Positions 42,237 to 51,138 of a DNA stretch of 64,000 nt are shown piece by piece. A program made the translations under genes and the position numbers. The stretch spans positions 58,252 to 122,251 of the forward strand of contig CADCIH010000004.1 in the NCBI GenBank assembly GCA_902801465.1, given 5' to 3'. The DNA is from an uncultured Bacteroidia bacterium. Its GTDB lineage: Bacteria; Bacteroidota; Bacteroidia; Bacteroidales; F082. The number at the start of each line of letters is the position of its first letter. The first letter of the stretch is position 1. A model generated the notes under the pieces. The model was not told the origin of the DNA. It saw nothing but the letters and a program-made list of their open reading frames with translations, and ran no database searches.

Positions 42237-44766
42237 CCAGCTTCTCCGTCACCAACCTACCGCCCAGGAATTGGAGCGTGTAGATTCCCGCGGGCAATGC
42301 ACTCACATCAATGGTGCGCTCGCCTTCAACGGTGAAATACATCACCATCTGACCCATTGCATTGAGCATCATCACGCTGACGGCGCCATGCTCGTAATCG
42401 GTGCTGATGGTGACTTGACCTTTGGCGGGATTGGGATAAACCTGTGTTGTAAAGGGCGGTTCCGAAGTTACTTGATGAACCTCGGTAAACACGTTTTCGT
42501 CGTTGCTGTAGGAGACTACCTTACCTGAAACCTTCAAAATCGGGTTGTCGGGGGCGGCACACTCCGTGCAGGTGACTCCGCTCACGCAATCGGGATGGTT
42601 GGGATGGCAGAGGTCGAGATAGGTGGGATCGAACTGGTAGAACAGTTCCGAATGACCTTCTGGCATATATTCGGTGAGATCGAAATTCCACACCATACCT
42701 ATGGAGCCGGGGCACCAGCCGCTACGCGAATAGGTCCATGTGCCGCTTTGGGGTTGGCAGCCTGCGGGATTGGGAGTGCAGGTGCGCCAAAGATGTTGGT
42801 CGTATTTGTTTTCTCCGTTAACGAAGATATGGTGTGTGGCTTCGTAGAACTCGGCGGCGTTGCCGGTATTGTAGCTATTGTTGTTGCCGCTGCTCCAATT
42901 ATGTCCGGTGGTGGTGATTTTCAACTTGGCACGCTCTGCTTTTTTCCTGAATTCATAATCCACCACGGGAACGGGCTGCTGATTGGCATAATCGCCGAAA
43001 CTATAGGTGTCGAACCAAATTTCGTCGACATCGACATAAAGATACTCAGGTGTGCCTTTGGTAAACGTAAACGTCAGATTGGGATTGGAGCCGCTACCAT
43101 TCCAAAGCTCCAGATACAACTCCATTTCCACCAGTCCCTGAAGCAACGAGGTATAGTCGCTCACGTCGACATTGTCGCTGCACTCCACCCCGAACGGGGT
43201 GATGTAACGGAACAGTTCCACCCACTCGCCGCGGTAGTTGCGGACTCTCACTCCGCCCGCACGGTCGTAGGTGTCGCAATTGCCATCGACGCAGTTGTAC
43301 TCGAAATACGCCACGATGTTGTTGAAGGCTCCGACATGGGTTGGAAACACATACTCACCCTGTTTGCTATGTTGGGTAGGAGTACACACCAAATCGCCGT
43401 GCATGGTGGTCACTTCCACTGTGTTCTCCGTCTGGTTCTTGACTTCAAACTGGTTGGTCACCGTGGTAGTCTTGCCTCCCGTCTGGGTGACACTGACTGT
43501 CATGGTATAGTCGCCGAAAGTCGCAGGCGTCCAATAACCAAAATAATAGCCGTTCTCTGGATCGTCCGGATAATCGGTATTTAAAACGATATCTTCGCCA
43601 TTGATGGTAGCCTTGACTTGGTTGAACTTGATCACTTCGGGATGCTCGATGTACGCTGAGACCACTATCAACACCGGATGAAGCGCATCCAAATAAACCT
43701 TGGTGTCATTGTAGGGACGGCGCAAAGTGATTTCGGGAGTATAAAGATCGGGATCGACCACCTCGAAGGTCTTGATCACATCAGGGGCGGGGAGCCATGA
43801 ACTGTTGCCTGCTTGGGTAGCTTTCAACCTGACCACACCCGTTTCGCCTGTCAAGGTAAGGATGTTGCCGTTGATGGTGGCAGGACCTTCTATCAACTCA
43901 AACGTGACAGGAAGCCCTGAAGAAGCCGTGGCTTCCAAGGTAATGGGATCGTTGAAGACCAACTGGTTGGGGATGTCGGCCATCTCGATAAGTTGGGCGT
44001 TGCCGTCGGGTTGTTGGCGCACCAGCAGGTTGTCGAATCCCCCCGTTCCGCCTTGGGAGTGGAAGAAGATGCCGTCCCAAACGTGATAGTCGTTCTTGTC
44101 GCCCGAACCCGGGGTGAGATGCATATTAATATTGGTAGCTGCGGCCTGTTGAATCCATTCGCCTTCGCAACCGGGCTGCACAAACACGGTCACCGAACCT
44201 TCGCCGTTGAAGGCGGTGAAGTCGAACGACATCTTGTAGCGGTTCCATCCGCCTTGGTCGAAGTCAAAATCCACCGAGGTGCCGTTGGGCAGATGCAACT
44301 GGGCGTGGCCGCTGTCGCCCTGGCCTTTGCAGGACAAATAAACACCGCCGTCAGCATCGGTCATGCCTGGCAGAATGCATCCGTCACCGTCGCTGTCGAA
44401 ACCTACACCGAAGAAGTTGCCCCACCAAGTGCGGTTCATGTCCATCTCCAAGTCCATGATGCCTCCCTGTTGGAAGCTGAAATTGAAGTTGGATGAGGCC
44501 TTGCGGGTAGCGGTGCGACCCACGCCTGAACCACCGTAGGGATACCACACGGCAATGGATTCGTCGGGCGCCATGTCGGAACCGCAAACATAGTCCACAT
44601 TAAAATCCTGTGATGCTGGCGCCGTCTGATAATGCGTCACCCACCCGTCCTGACCGTTGAGGTTCTGGCTTCCCGTGGTCAAATTGTTAAAGTCATATAG
44701 GTATTCCACCTGAGCTCTCGCCCAAAAAGAAACCATTAAGGTAATAATTAGCAATATTCTCTTCAT
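42226..44766 (-). CDS. PNGase F-like secreted enzyme, paralog D (first after susD)
   Basis: 846 residues and the most PNGase F-like of the four. Signal peptide ends ARA before Gln. LamG-like about 20-255, Ig-like 258-337 and 341-443, PNGase-like about 450-760, T9SS about 770-846 (VYPNPAKGQVTI ... VTEKLVIR). Catalytic equivalents are Asp501 (CDTYDRAG, with Arg61 kept as Arg502), Glu553 (LYLELW, with Trp120 kept) and Glu639 (NAAEFYEATHH). FRYITPFG and DVSDYTSLLQG match FITPYW and DVTDFKSLLSG of PNGase F. Expected activity: peptide-N4-(N-acetylglucosaminyl)asparagine amidase. The N-terminal sandwich may bind glycans. It is the most divergent from A-C, so probably the oldest split. Confidence 0.88.
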   Translation of the reverse strand: MKRILLIITLMVSFWARAQVEYLYDFNNLTTGSQNLNGQDGWVTHYQTAPASQDFNVDYVCGSDMAPDESIAVWYPYGGSGVGRTATRKASSNFNFSFQQGGIMDLEMDMNRTWWGNFFGVGFDSDGDGCILPGMTDADGGVYLSCKGQGDSGHAQLHLPNGTSVDFDFDQGGWNRYKMSFDFTAFNGEGSVTVFVQPGCEGEWIQQAAATNINMHLTPGSGDKNDYHVWDGIFFHSQGGTGGFDNLLVRQQPDGNAQLIEMADIPNQLVFNDPITLEATASSGLPVTFELIEGPATINGNILTLTGETGVVRLKATQAGNSSWLPAPDVIKTFEVVDPDLYTPEITLRRPYNDTKVYLDALHPVLIVVSAYIEHPEVIKFNQVKATINGEDIVLNTDYPDDPENGYYFGYWTPATFGDYTMTVSVTQTGGKTTTVTNQFEVKNQTENTVEVTTMHGDLVCTPTQHSKQGEYVFPTHVGAFNNIVAYFEYNCVDGNCDTYDRAGGVRVRNYRGEWVELFRYITPFGVECSDNVDVSDYTSLLQGLVEMELYLELWNGSGSNPNLTFTFTKGTPEYLYVDVDEIWFDTYSFGDYANQQPVPVVDYEFRKKAERAKLKITTTGHNWSSGNNNSYNTGNAAEFYEATHHIFVNGENKYDQHLWRTCTPNPAGCQPQSGTWTYSRSGWCPGSIGMVWNFDLTEYMPEGHSELFYQFDPTYLDLCHPNHPDCVSGVTCTECAAPDNPILKVSGKVVSYSNDENVFTEVHQVTSEPPFTTQVYPNPAKGQVTISTDYEHGAVSVMMLNAMGQMVMYFTVEGERTIDVSALPAGIYTLQFLGGRLVTEKLVIR

Positions 44767-44798
44767 AGTTTTCCGTTTTCCACTTTCCGTTTTCCGTT
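44767..44798. repeat. Class A repeat between susD and paralog D
   Basis: TTTTCCGTTTTCCACTTTCC units fill the 30-base gap, starting on the minus strand right at the TAA of the SusD gene. Confidence 0.85.
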
Positions 44799-46494
44799 AT
44801 TTTGTCATCCACCAAACCTTCGTCTGCCTCGTATCCCCATGCGACATCCTAGCCAATTCAGTGACATAATTATCATAATTATATTCTATTTCTTTCTGAG
44901 GATACTCTAACCTGTAGGAAGTCAGCTTGGCATGGTCGGTAGTAGTAGGCGTGGCCATCGTGCGACGGGCCAGTGCCCAGGCTTCCCAAGGCTGGCGGAA
45001 GAGGTTCAGCCAACGTTGCTGATAGATCATCTTCAAGTAGAACTCTTGGCTGCCGTCGTATTCAGGATTCATCCATACGGCATAGTTCATCACGTTGGCC
45101 GCCATGTTGTTGCCCAAGGCCCAAATGTCAAGGTTTCCAGCATAGCTGGTGTATTGCGGATAGAGATAAGTCCAACGGCTGGTTTGGTTCGGGATATGCG
45201 CCCAAAACAGGCAGGATTGGTAAACACCCTGACGGATGGACTCGTCGGCATTTAGGGGCGGGGTGATTCCGCCAATGTTCCTTACCTCGATCTCAGCCTT
45301 CATGAACAGCACGTCAGCGTAGGTCACCAGAATTTGAGGCACATAGCGTTCGTCTCTGGTCAGATAATAATTAAAGGGGGAGAACAAGCACGAGGGGCCT
45401 TTGAAGGTGTAGCTGCCGTCGCGCGACTGGGCGTAGGGCGAGCCGCCTTCGACAGGTGTCTCGGCGGTATGGATCTGCGGATAAGGTCTCCAGGCGCCAT
45501 CGGGGAAGCTGTCGGTCTTATGGTTGGTGTCGAAGAACAGGAAGGTGCGATAGTCGAAGATGCCGCTGCCATCCATGTCGTCGGTCGAAGAGAGGCAACT
45601 CCAGATGGTCTCGCCCATACGGAGGTGCTTGTGCTCACGGAACGACCAGTTGGTGTCCCAGTTGGTTCCCAGCAGGCTAGGCCACAAGCAGATGCCTCCA
45701 CCGGTAGCTGTGCCGCCTGAAGCATTCATCGCGGTATAGATGAAGTTGTAGGCATCCACCAGCAAAGGCGTGGCGTAGTCGGGATCCTTGTCGTACATGC
45801 GCAGGCCGTGGCGCAGGATCAACGAGTTGGCGAACTCGGCCCAGAGGGTGTAGTTGTTGTTGAGCAGCACATCGTAAGGCAGCTTGTAATAGTCGTTGCC
45901 GCTTGCGGTGGTGGCTGAGTCGGCATGTAGGAGATCGCGCGACCAAACCAACTCTTCCAACAGCGATTTATAGATGCTCTCTTGGGTGTCCCATTCGGGT
46001 TTCATGGTCTCTTGCGAGGAGGCGTTCTCCCAAATACGGGCGGCCTGGGTGTAAGGCATATCGCCGAAGATATCCGTCACTTTAAAGGTCTGATAGGCCT
46101 TCATTATGTTGAGTTGGGCACGCACCTTGTCGCACACGGCCCTATCGCCTTGTTCCTCGACATAAGCGTCGAAATGCCTTTCCAGTTCACGAATGTTGGC
46201 AAGCATGGCGTAATAATTGGTCCAGACCTCCGAGATGCCGATTTGCGAGTTACCCCACGACTCAGAGGTCAAAGCCCCCAGCTCGGTCTCGGGATACCAA
46301 ATTTCGTTTTGCAGGTAAAACTGCTCGTTCATGCTCTGCTGCAAGGAGCTCACCACGCCGTTGAACAACCCCTCAATGGTGGTTCCGGGAGGCGAGAACG
46401 GCGCCTGGTTCATTTCTTCGAAGCCTTTGGTGCAACCGACGAAAGCCATTGCAAGCGACGCCCAGCATATTACTTTGTATAAAATCCGTCTCAT
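44797..46494 (-). CDS. SusD/RagB-like surface lipoprotein
   Basis: 565 residues. Lipobox FVGC with Cys21. The SusD-like_2 type pattern is clear: LNIMKAYQTFKVTDIFGDMPYTQA, WAEFANSLILRHGLRM, the long helical N-terminal TPR-like part, and a C-terminal YQQRWLNLFRQPWEAWALARRT. SusD proteins cap the SusC transporter and bind the incoming ligand, usually an oligosaccharide or glycopeptide. Genetic context predicts N-glycans or glycopeptides released by the four PNGase-like enzymes encoded downstream. It follows susC after 68 bases. Confidence 0.92.
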   Translation of the reverse strand: MRRILYKVICWASLAMAFVGCTKGFEEMNQAPFSPPGTTIEGLFNGVVSSLQQSMNEQFYLQNEIWYPETELGALTSESWGNSQIGISEVWTNYYAMLANIRELERHFDAYVEEQGDRAVCDKVRAQLNIMKAYQTFKVTDIFGDMPYTQAARIWENASSQETMKPEWDTQESIYKSLLEELVWSRDLLHADSATTASGNDYYKLPYDVLLNNNYTLWAEFANSLILRHGLRMYDKDPDYATPLLVDAYNFIYTAMNASGGTATGGGICLWPSLLGTNWDTNWSFREHKHLRMGETIWSCLSSTDDMDGSGIFDYRTFLFFDTNHKTDSFPDGAWRPYPQIHTAETPVEGGSPYAQSRDGSYTFKGPSCLFSPFNYYLTRDERYVPQILVTYADVLFMKAEIEVRNIGGITPPLNADESIRQGVYQSCLFWAHIPNQTSRWTYLYPQYTSYAGNLDIWALGNNMAANVMNYAVWMNPEYDGSQEFYLKMIYQQRWLNLFRQPWEAWALARRTMATPTTTDHAKLTSYRLEYPQKEIEYNYDNYVTELARMSHGDTRQTKVWWMTK

Positions 46495-46529
46495 TTTATA
46501 TTATATATTTATTTAATTTGTCTTAATTA

Positions 46530-46562
46530 AAACTTTCCGTTTTCCGTTCTCCGTTCTCCGTT
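46530..46562. repeat. Class A repeat between susC and susD
   Basis: ACTTTCCGTTTTCCGTTCTCC units beginning on the minus strand at the susC stop codon. Confidence 0.85.
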
Positions 46563-49500
46563 TTAAAGGTTTACCTTCAACGATAACATAACGGATCTCG
46601 TTCCCGGATACGAACCGTACTCCAATCCCTGGGCGTTGCCTGAACCTTGGGTACCTTCGGGGTTGATGTTGTCGGGCAAGGTCTTGTAGAAATAAAACAG
46701 GTCGCGACCCACCAGGGAGATGGATGCCTGTTTGAAGAAGTTCTGCTTGTCCAAAAGCTTACGCGGGAAGTCGTAGGTCAACGAGAGCTCACGCATCTTG
46801 ATCCAAGTGTTGTCGACGATGCCCGGGGTGGAGATGATCTTTCCCCAGCCGCCGTAGTTGGGCATGTATTTGTAGAGGTAATGCACTACGTTCTCGTTTT
46901 CATGGGCCTCGCCGGTCTCGGTATTGATGCAATAGCCTGGCAAAATCACGCCATAGTCGCCAAGATACTCATCGTTTTCGTAATAGGGCAGGCCATTGCC
47001 TTCGCGTTCGTAAAGCGTTGCAGGACTCTGGCCGGTCTGCATGCCCACCACATAGGAGGCGCAGTAAATCTGACCGCCCAGCTTGGCATCGACCAAGGCG
47101 TAGAGTGACCAGTTCTTGTAGGAAGCCCTAAGGTTGACACCTCCTGTGACCAAGGGAGCGCAGTTGCCTACCGGCACACGGTTGTTGGTAATCAGGTATT
47201 CCGTGCCCGACTCGTTGATCAAAGGCATCGGTTTGCCGTCGGCGTCATAGAAAGGACCTACCACTGTGCCGTCGGGCATGGTGTATTCGTACACATAATC
47301 CCAACCGTAGATGGTACCATATTCTTCGCCTTCTTCCACTGCGATGGCGGGACCGTTAGAGCCCCAAATCTCGGAGAGGAGGTACATATTGGCACCCGAA
47401 AGGTCAACAATTTTGTTCTTGTTGCGGGCGAAGTTCAAGCCCACTTGCACGCCGTGATCCTTGCCGTTGGTGATGTCGTAGGTCATGATAGCCTCGATAC
47501 CCTTGTTGGTCACCACACCCGTGTTGATGGTCACGTTGGACGCGCCTGACGAAGGAGCCAGGGGCGAGGAGAGGATTTGGTCCCACGAATAGATGTCGTA
47601 ATAGGTGAAGTCCATGTTGAAACGGGCACCCAAACCCAGGTCGAAGCCAGCCTCAAAAGCGCGCTGGCGTTGGGGCTTCAGCTCCAGAGGCGGTACCGTG
47701 CTCGGCAGCGACGACGACAGTTGGTGACCGAACGAACCGGTGTTGTAGGTGTAGTTCAGCTGGTACGGCTCAGTGTCGCTGGCGGTTTGTGCCCACGACC
47801 CTCTCAGCTTGAGGTAGTTCACCGGACCCCAGTTCAAGTTCTTGAAGGCGGAAGTCGGCACAAAGCTCAAGGTCGCCGAGGGGTAGAAGTAGCTGTTGTT
47901 GGTGATGGGCAGGGTCGACGACCAGTCGTTACGGCCTGTTACATCCAAAAACATCCAGTCGCTGTAGCTCAAGTTCAGGAAGGCATACACCGAGTTTACT
48001 TGTTTCTCCCATTTCGACTCGCCAAAGGTGCGTTCGGTGGCCGAGGAGTAGTTGTAGATGGTGTAGAGGTTGGCGTAGGCCCAGGTGCCTGATGTGCCGT
48101 TGAGTCCGTCGCGGTAGCCGTGGTATTGTTCGCCACCCACCGAGAAGCGGAAGTTGAAATTAGAGCCGAATATCTTGTCTTTGTAAGCCGTCAGCAGGAA
48201 GTCCATGTCGCGGGTCATCGAGGTCGACTTGCTCTTGTAGTAATAGCCGCCTGCCATGCCGTCCAAGGTGGTGGGCTTGTTTTTGGTGATGTAGTTGTCG
48301 TTGGTCCAGTCCAGGGCGACCTTACCGGTGGCGGTCAACCAGGGAGTGATATCATACATCATGCGCACCGAGCCGAACATCTTGTCGCGGTCCAAGGTAG
48401 TGTTGTGGTTGTAGAACGACCAGAACGTGCTGCTGTAGATATACATATAGGGATAGCCGTCAAACTGGTTCATGGTGCCGTCGGGGTTCTCGTAGGAATT
48501 CACTTCGAGGCCTTTCCAGCTACGGGGCCAGCTATAGAGCAAACCTTTGTTGAAGTTGCTGTTCGACTCACCGATTTCGGGGGAGTTCAGTCGGTAGTAG
48601 TCCAGATAGGTGAAGGCCACGTCGACCTTGATCTTGTCGGAGACATTAATGAGCGAACCCACGTTGACGGTAGTTTGTTTCAGGTTGCAGTTGTCGATGA
48701 TGGCGTTGGTCCTTGAGTCGGTGAACGACACGCGGATGCTGCCGAAGTCGCCGGCGTTTTGCAACGAGACGTTGTTGTTGATGGTATGTCCGGGATGAAA
48801 CAGCATCTTGAGGTTGTCGGGTTGCGGGTCGTATTTGCGCACCACGCCGTCCCACCAGAGCACGCTCTCGCCGTTCATCGCAGGGCCCCAGCTTTGGGCG
48901 CCGCCATAGTAGCCGAAGGTGGTGTTGGTAGGTTCGCCTGCCGGACCGTCGTCAACGCTATAGATACCGGGATATTCATATACCTGGTTGCCGTCTTCAT
49001 CGAACATCCCCTCGATGGGCGTGAGGGTAGGGGTATGGAAGGTGATGGGGCCGCCAGCGCCGTATTTGTTTTGCACGCTGCGGTAGAGGTAGGGCTGTGT
49101 AAACTTGTAGCTGGCGGAGTAGCTGATGCCCAGACCGCGTTGCTTGCTGCCCTTCTTGGTGGTGATGAGCACCACGCCGTTACCGCCACGTGAGCCGTAC
49201 AGAGCCGCTGCGGTGGGACCTTTCAGGATGTCGATATTCTCTATATCCTCTTGGTTGATGTTGTTGAGTGCCGTACCCCAGTCGCGACCGCCGCTCCATT
49301 CGGTGACGCCGCCTTCGTTGGTCATGGGCACGCCGTCCACCACAATCAGAGGTTGGTTGTCGCCGAAGATGCTGTTGTTGCCGCGGATGGTGATACGTGA
49401 CGAGCCGCCGTCGACGCCGTTGGGGTTGATGATCTGTACACCTGCTGAGCGTCCGCTGAGGGCGCTAATCACGCTGCCTGAGCCCGACTTGGCGATGAGA

Positions 49501-49889
49501 TCGCCTCCGATCTCTTCGGTGGCGTAACCCAATTCACGTTTCTGGCGTTTGATGCCCAAGGCGGTCACCACCACGTCGTCGAGCATCTGCGCATCTTGGT
49601 CCATGGTGACATTGATCTTGTTTCGACCATTCACCTTGATTTCCTGTGTGGTGAATCCCACAAAGCTGAATACCAGGGTACCTTTGGAGTCCACTCCGAT
49701 GCTGTAATTGCCGTCAATATCGGTGACGGTGCCAGCAGCTTCGCCTTTGATGGTGACGGTAACGCCTGGCAGTCCAAAGCCATCGTCGCTCGAGACCACC
49801 TTACCTTGCACCATGATGCTTTGGGCGTTCAATCCCAAGGGAAGCAACATCATGGCAATGATAAAGAAAAGTAGATGTTTTTTATTCAT
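46563..49889 (-). CDS. SusC/RagA-like TonB-dependent outer-membrane transporter
   Basis: 1108 residues. Signal peptide ends LNA before Gln. Carboxypeptidase-regulatory domain about 28-105 (VQGKVVSSDDGFGLPGVTVTIKG ... GFTTQEI), TonB-box region MLDDVVVTALG, plug with QPLIVVDGVPM and KGPTAAALYGSRGGNGVVLITTKKG, then a 22-strand barrel ending in LSLKVNL. There is no N-terminal STN domain, so no direct anti-sigma signalling is expected. It imports the ligand held by the SusD partner. First gene of a 15.7-kb operon with a single promoter at 49939. Confidence 0.95.
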   Translation of the reverse strand: MNKKHLLFFIIAMMLLPLGLNAQSIMVQGKVVSSDDGFGLPGVTVTIKGEAAGTVTDIDGNYSIGVDSKGTLVFSFVGFTTQEIKVNGRNKINVTMDQDAQMLDDVVVTALGIKRQKRELGYATEEIGGDLIAKSGSGSVISALSGRSAGVQIINPNGVDGGSSRITIRGNNSIFGDNQPLIVVDGVPMTNEGGVTEWSGGRDWGTALNNINQEDIENIDILKGPTAAALYGSRGGNGVVLITTKKGSKQRGLGISYSASYKFTQPYLYRSVQNKYGAGGPITFHTPTLTPIEGMFDEDGNQVYEYPGIYSVDDGPAGEPTNTTFGYYGGAQSWGPAMNGESVLWWDGVVRKYDPQPDNLKMLFHPGHTINNNVSLQNAGDFGSIRVSFTDSRTNAIIDNCNLKQTTVNVGSLINVSDKIKVDVAFTYLDYYRLNSPEIGESNSNFNKGLLYSWPRSWKGLEVNSYENPDGTMNQFDGYPYMYIYSSTFWSFYNHNTTLDRDKMFGSVRMMYDITPWLTATGKVALDWTNDNYITKNKPTTLDGMAGGYYYKSKSTSMTRDMDFLLTAYKDKIFGSNFNFRFSVGGEQYHGYRDGLNGTSGTWAYANLYTIYNYSSATERTFGESKWEKQVNSVYAFLNLSYSDWMFLDVTGRNDWSSTLPITNNSYFYPSATLSFVPTSAFKNLNWGPVNYLKLRGSWAQTASDTEPYQLNYTYNTGSFGHQLSSSLPSTVPPLELKPQRQRAFEAGFDLGLGARFNMDFTYYDIYSWDQILSSPLAPSSGASNVTINTGVVTNKGIEAIMTYDITNGKDHGVQVGLNFARNKNKIVDLSGANMYLLSEIWGSNGPAIAVEEGEEYGTIYGWDYVYEYTMPDGTVVGPFYDADGKPMPLINESGTEYLITNNRVPVGNCAPLVTGGVNLRASYKNWSLYALVDAKLGGQIYCASYVVGMQTGQSPATLYEREGNGLPYYENDEYLGDYGVILPGYCINTETGEAHENENVVHYLYKYMPNYGGWGKIISTPGIVDNTWIKMRELSLTYDFPRKLLDKQNFFKQASISLVGRDLFYFYKTLPDNINPEGTQGSGNAQGLEYGSYPGTRSVMLSLKVNL

Positions 49890-49938
49890 AAATATATTAA
49901 TTGTTTCTAATATAGTTATTCCATTTCCATTTTACGGT

Positions 49939-49947
49939 ACAAATATA
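49939..49947 (-). promoter_or_regulatory. -7 promoter box for the susCD-PNGase operon
   Basis: TATATTTGT on the minus strand, about 50 bases before the susC ATG. It touches the T run of the terminator at 49948-49975. No SARP, hybrid two-component or anti-sigma gene lies beside the operon. Confidence 0.6.
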
Positions 49948-49975
49948 AAAAAATCCCGTTTATTTGACGGGATTT
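49948..49975 (-). terminator. Intrinsic terminator after the broken T9SS gene
   Basis: AAATCCCGT and ACGGGATTT pair around TTATTTG. Read on the minus strand the hairpin is followed by TTTTTTTATATTT. Confidence 0.8.
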
Positions 49976-50004
49976 AGAAATTCTAATCAATATGTATTGA
50001 CTAT

Positions 50005-50432
50005 TTAATACTCTTTGACAAACCTCTTGACTATCTTGTTGCCATCGGATGTTTTGATTCTCAGCAGGTAGCATCCTGGCGACAAGCAACTGACGTTGAT
50101 GGTTCCCGTTGATTCGGTCGCTGTTATCAACCGGCCATCCATAGTATTGACCTATACATTTCCGACCAATAATCGTTTTTCACAACACGGTTCTCTTCAT
50201 CGTAAAAGAAGTATTGATCCGAAAAAACCACATTGGGGACCACGCTTGTTACTATTGTTTTGATTTCCGTACAATTCCATCGATCGTCGTACGAAAACAG
50301 ATCCTTTGCTTCGTCACCATAACAAACGCTATCCAACTTATGAGTATAGTTGTTGATTTCCTGCGCCGAAACTTTTGTAAACGTGGATGCTACCAACAGG
50401 AACAGAAAGAAGAGTTTTGATGTTTTTTTCAT
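50005..50432 (-). pseudogene. Broken gene for a small secreted protein with T9SS tail
   Basis: The intact N-terminal part is 101 residues: signal peptide ending VSA before Gln, then LDSVCYGDEAKDLFSYDDRWN and YFFYDEENRVVKN, as in small RHS-like exported proteins. The frame stops at 50127. In another frame, after a stop at about 50154, the sequence continues as VNTMDGRLITATES ... NVSCLSPGCYLLRIKTSDG ... IVKRFVKEY, which is a clear end of a T9SS type A domain. The middle of that domain (PNP motif) is missing. A deletion plus frameshift is the simplest reading. A correct short protein without sorting domain cannot be excluded. Confidence 0.75.
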
Positions 50433-50444
50433 GGTGTGATCGTT

Positions 50445-51038
50445 TTATAACTGATGTTCGTAACCGACTTTAAGCAACCAATGAAGTTCATAATAACCTA
50501 TCAAGCCATAGTTTTGTCGGTTTTGCAAAGTGCAGCCTAAAGAAGTGAGCACGCCGATGCGCAAATAATCCTGGTTGCTGAGTTTAAAACGACCTCCATG
50601 TTCGAGATCGAGACCCACAAGCATGAACTCATAATTGTCGGTCATTTTGCCGAAACCCTTCTCCAGATAAGGTCCAACTGCCACATAATAACTTTTGTTT
50701 TCGTATTCCATATGTACTGGCAAACGGAGATAATGGCCTGTAAATTTCTTATAATATGGAACTTCGCCGACACCACCGTGTCCATAGATCTTGGTTTCGT
50801 CGTAGCGGAACTGGTAATCCAATCCCACCATTAGTGACCATTTGTCGGTCAAACCGATCTTTGTTTCGGCGCCGACAACCCCAATCCAATGCGATATTGA
50901 GCTGGCTGATTTTTCGGGAAAACCGCCCCAGCCAACACTAAAGTGCGGAATGATGGAAATGGGCCGCCCGCCATTTTGCGCGGCAGCGAACAGCGGCATG
51001 AGGACCGCTAATGAAAGTAAAATGATTGTTTTTTTCAT
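50445..51038 (-). CDS. Outer-membrane beta-barrel protein
   Basis: 197 residues. Signal peptide ending AAA before Gln. The mature part alternates strands with glycine and aromatics (ISIIPHFSVGWGGFP, IGVVGAETKIGLTDKWSLMVGLDYQFRYDE, YYVAVGPYLEKGFGKM) and ends LHWLLKVGYEHQL. This resembles the PorT/OMP_b-brl_2-type barrels of Bacteroidetes. It sits 12 bases upstream of the broken T9SS gene and probably forms an operon with it. Confidence 0.82.
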   Translation of the reverse strand: MKKTIILLSLAVLMPLFAAAQNGGRPISIIPHFSVGWGGFPEKSASSISHWIGVVGAETKIGLTDKWSLMVGLDYQFRYDETKIYGHGGVGEVPYYKKFTGHYLRLPVHMEYENKSYYVAVGPYLEKGFGKMTDNYEFMLVGLDLEHGGRFKLSNQDYLRIGVLTSLGCTLQNRQNYGLIGYYELHWLLKVGYEHQL

Positions 51039-51073
51039 GGGTAAGTGGTTTTGAATGACAACGTTTTATTGGT

Positions 51074-51082
51074 GCAAATTTA
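51074..51082 (-). promoter_or_regulatory. -7 promoter box for the barrel gene
   Basis: TAAATTTGC on the minus strand, 35 bases before the ATG. Divergent from the box at 51106. Confidence 0.65.
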
Positions 51083-51105
51083 ATAGGTTTTTCGAAATAA
51101 ATTGG

Positions 51106-51114
51106 TAAATTTGC
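51106..51114 (+). promoter_or_regulatory. -7 promoter box for the zinc-ribbon gene
   Basis: TAAATTTGC on the plus strand, 24 bases before the ATG. Same 9-mer as the divergent box on the other strand. Confidence 0.65.
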
Positions 51115-51138
51115 TCCTGAAATCAAAACGCTACTACT

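Noticed and set aside
42226-44766. Peptidase or glycoside hydrolase assignment for the four T9SS paralogs
   Set aside because: No GH or peptidase motif fits, while the CDxYD, ITPFG, DVTDY, AAEFYEATHH and GWCPG segments match PNGase F in order.
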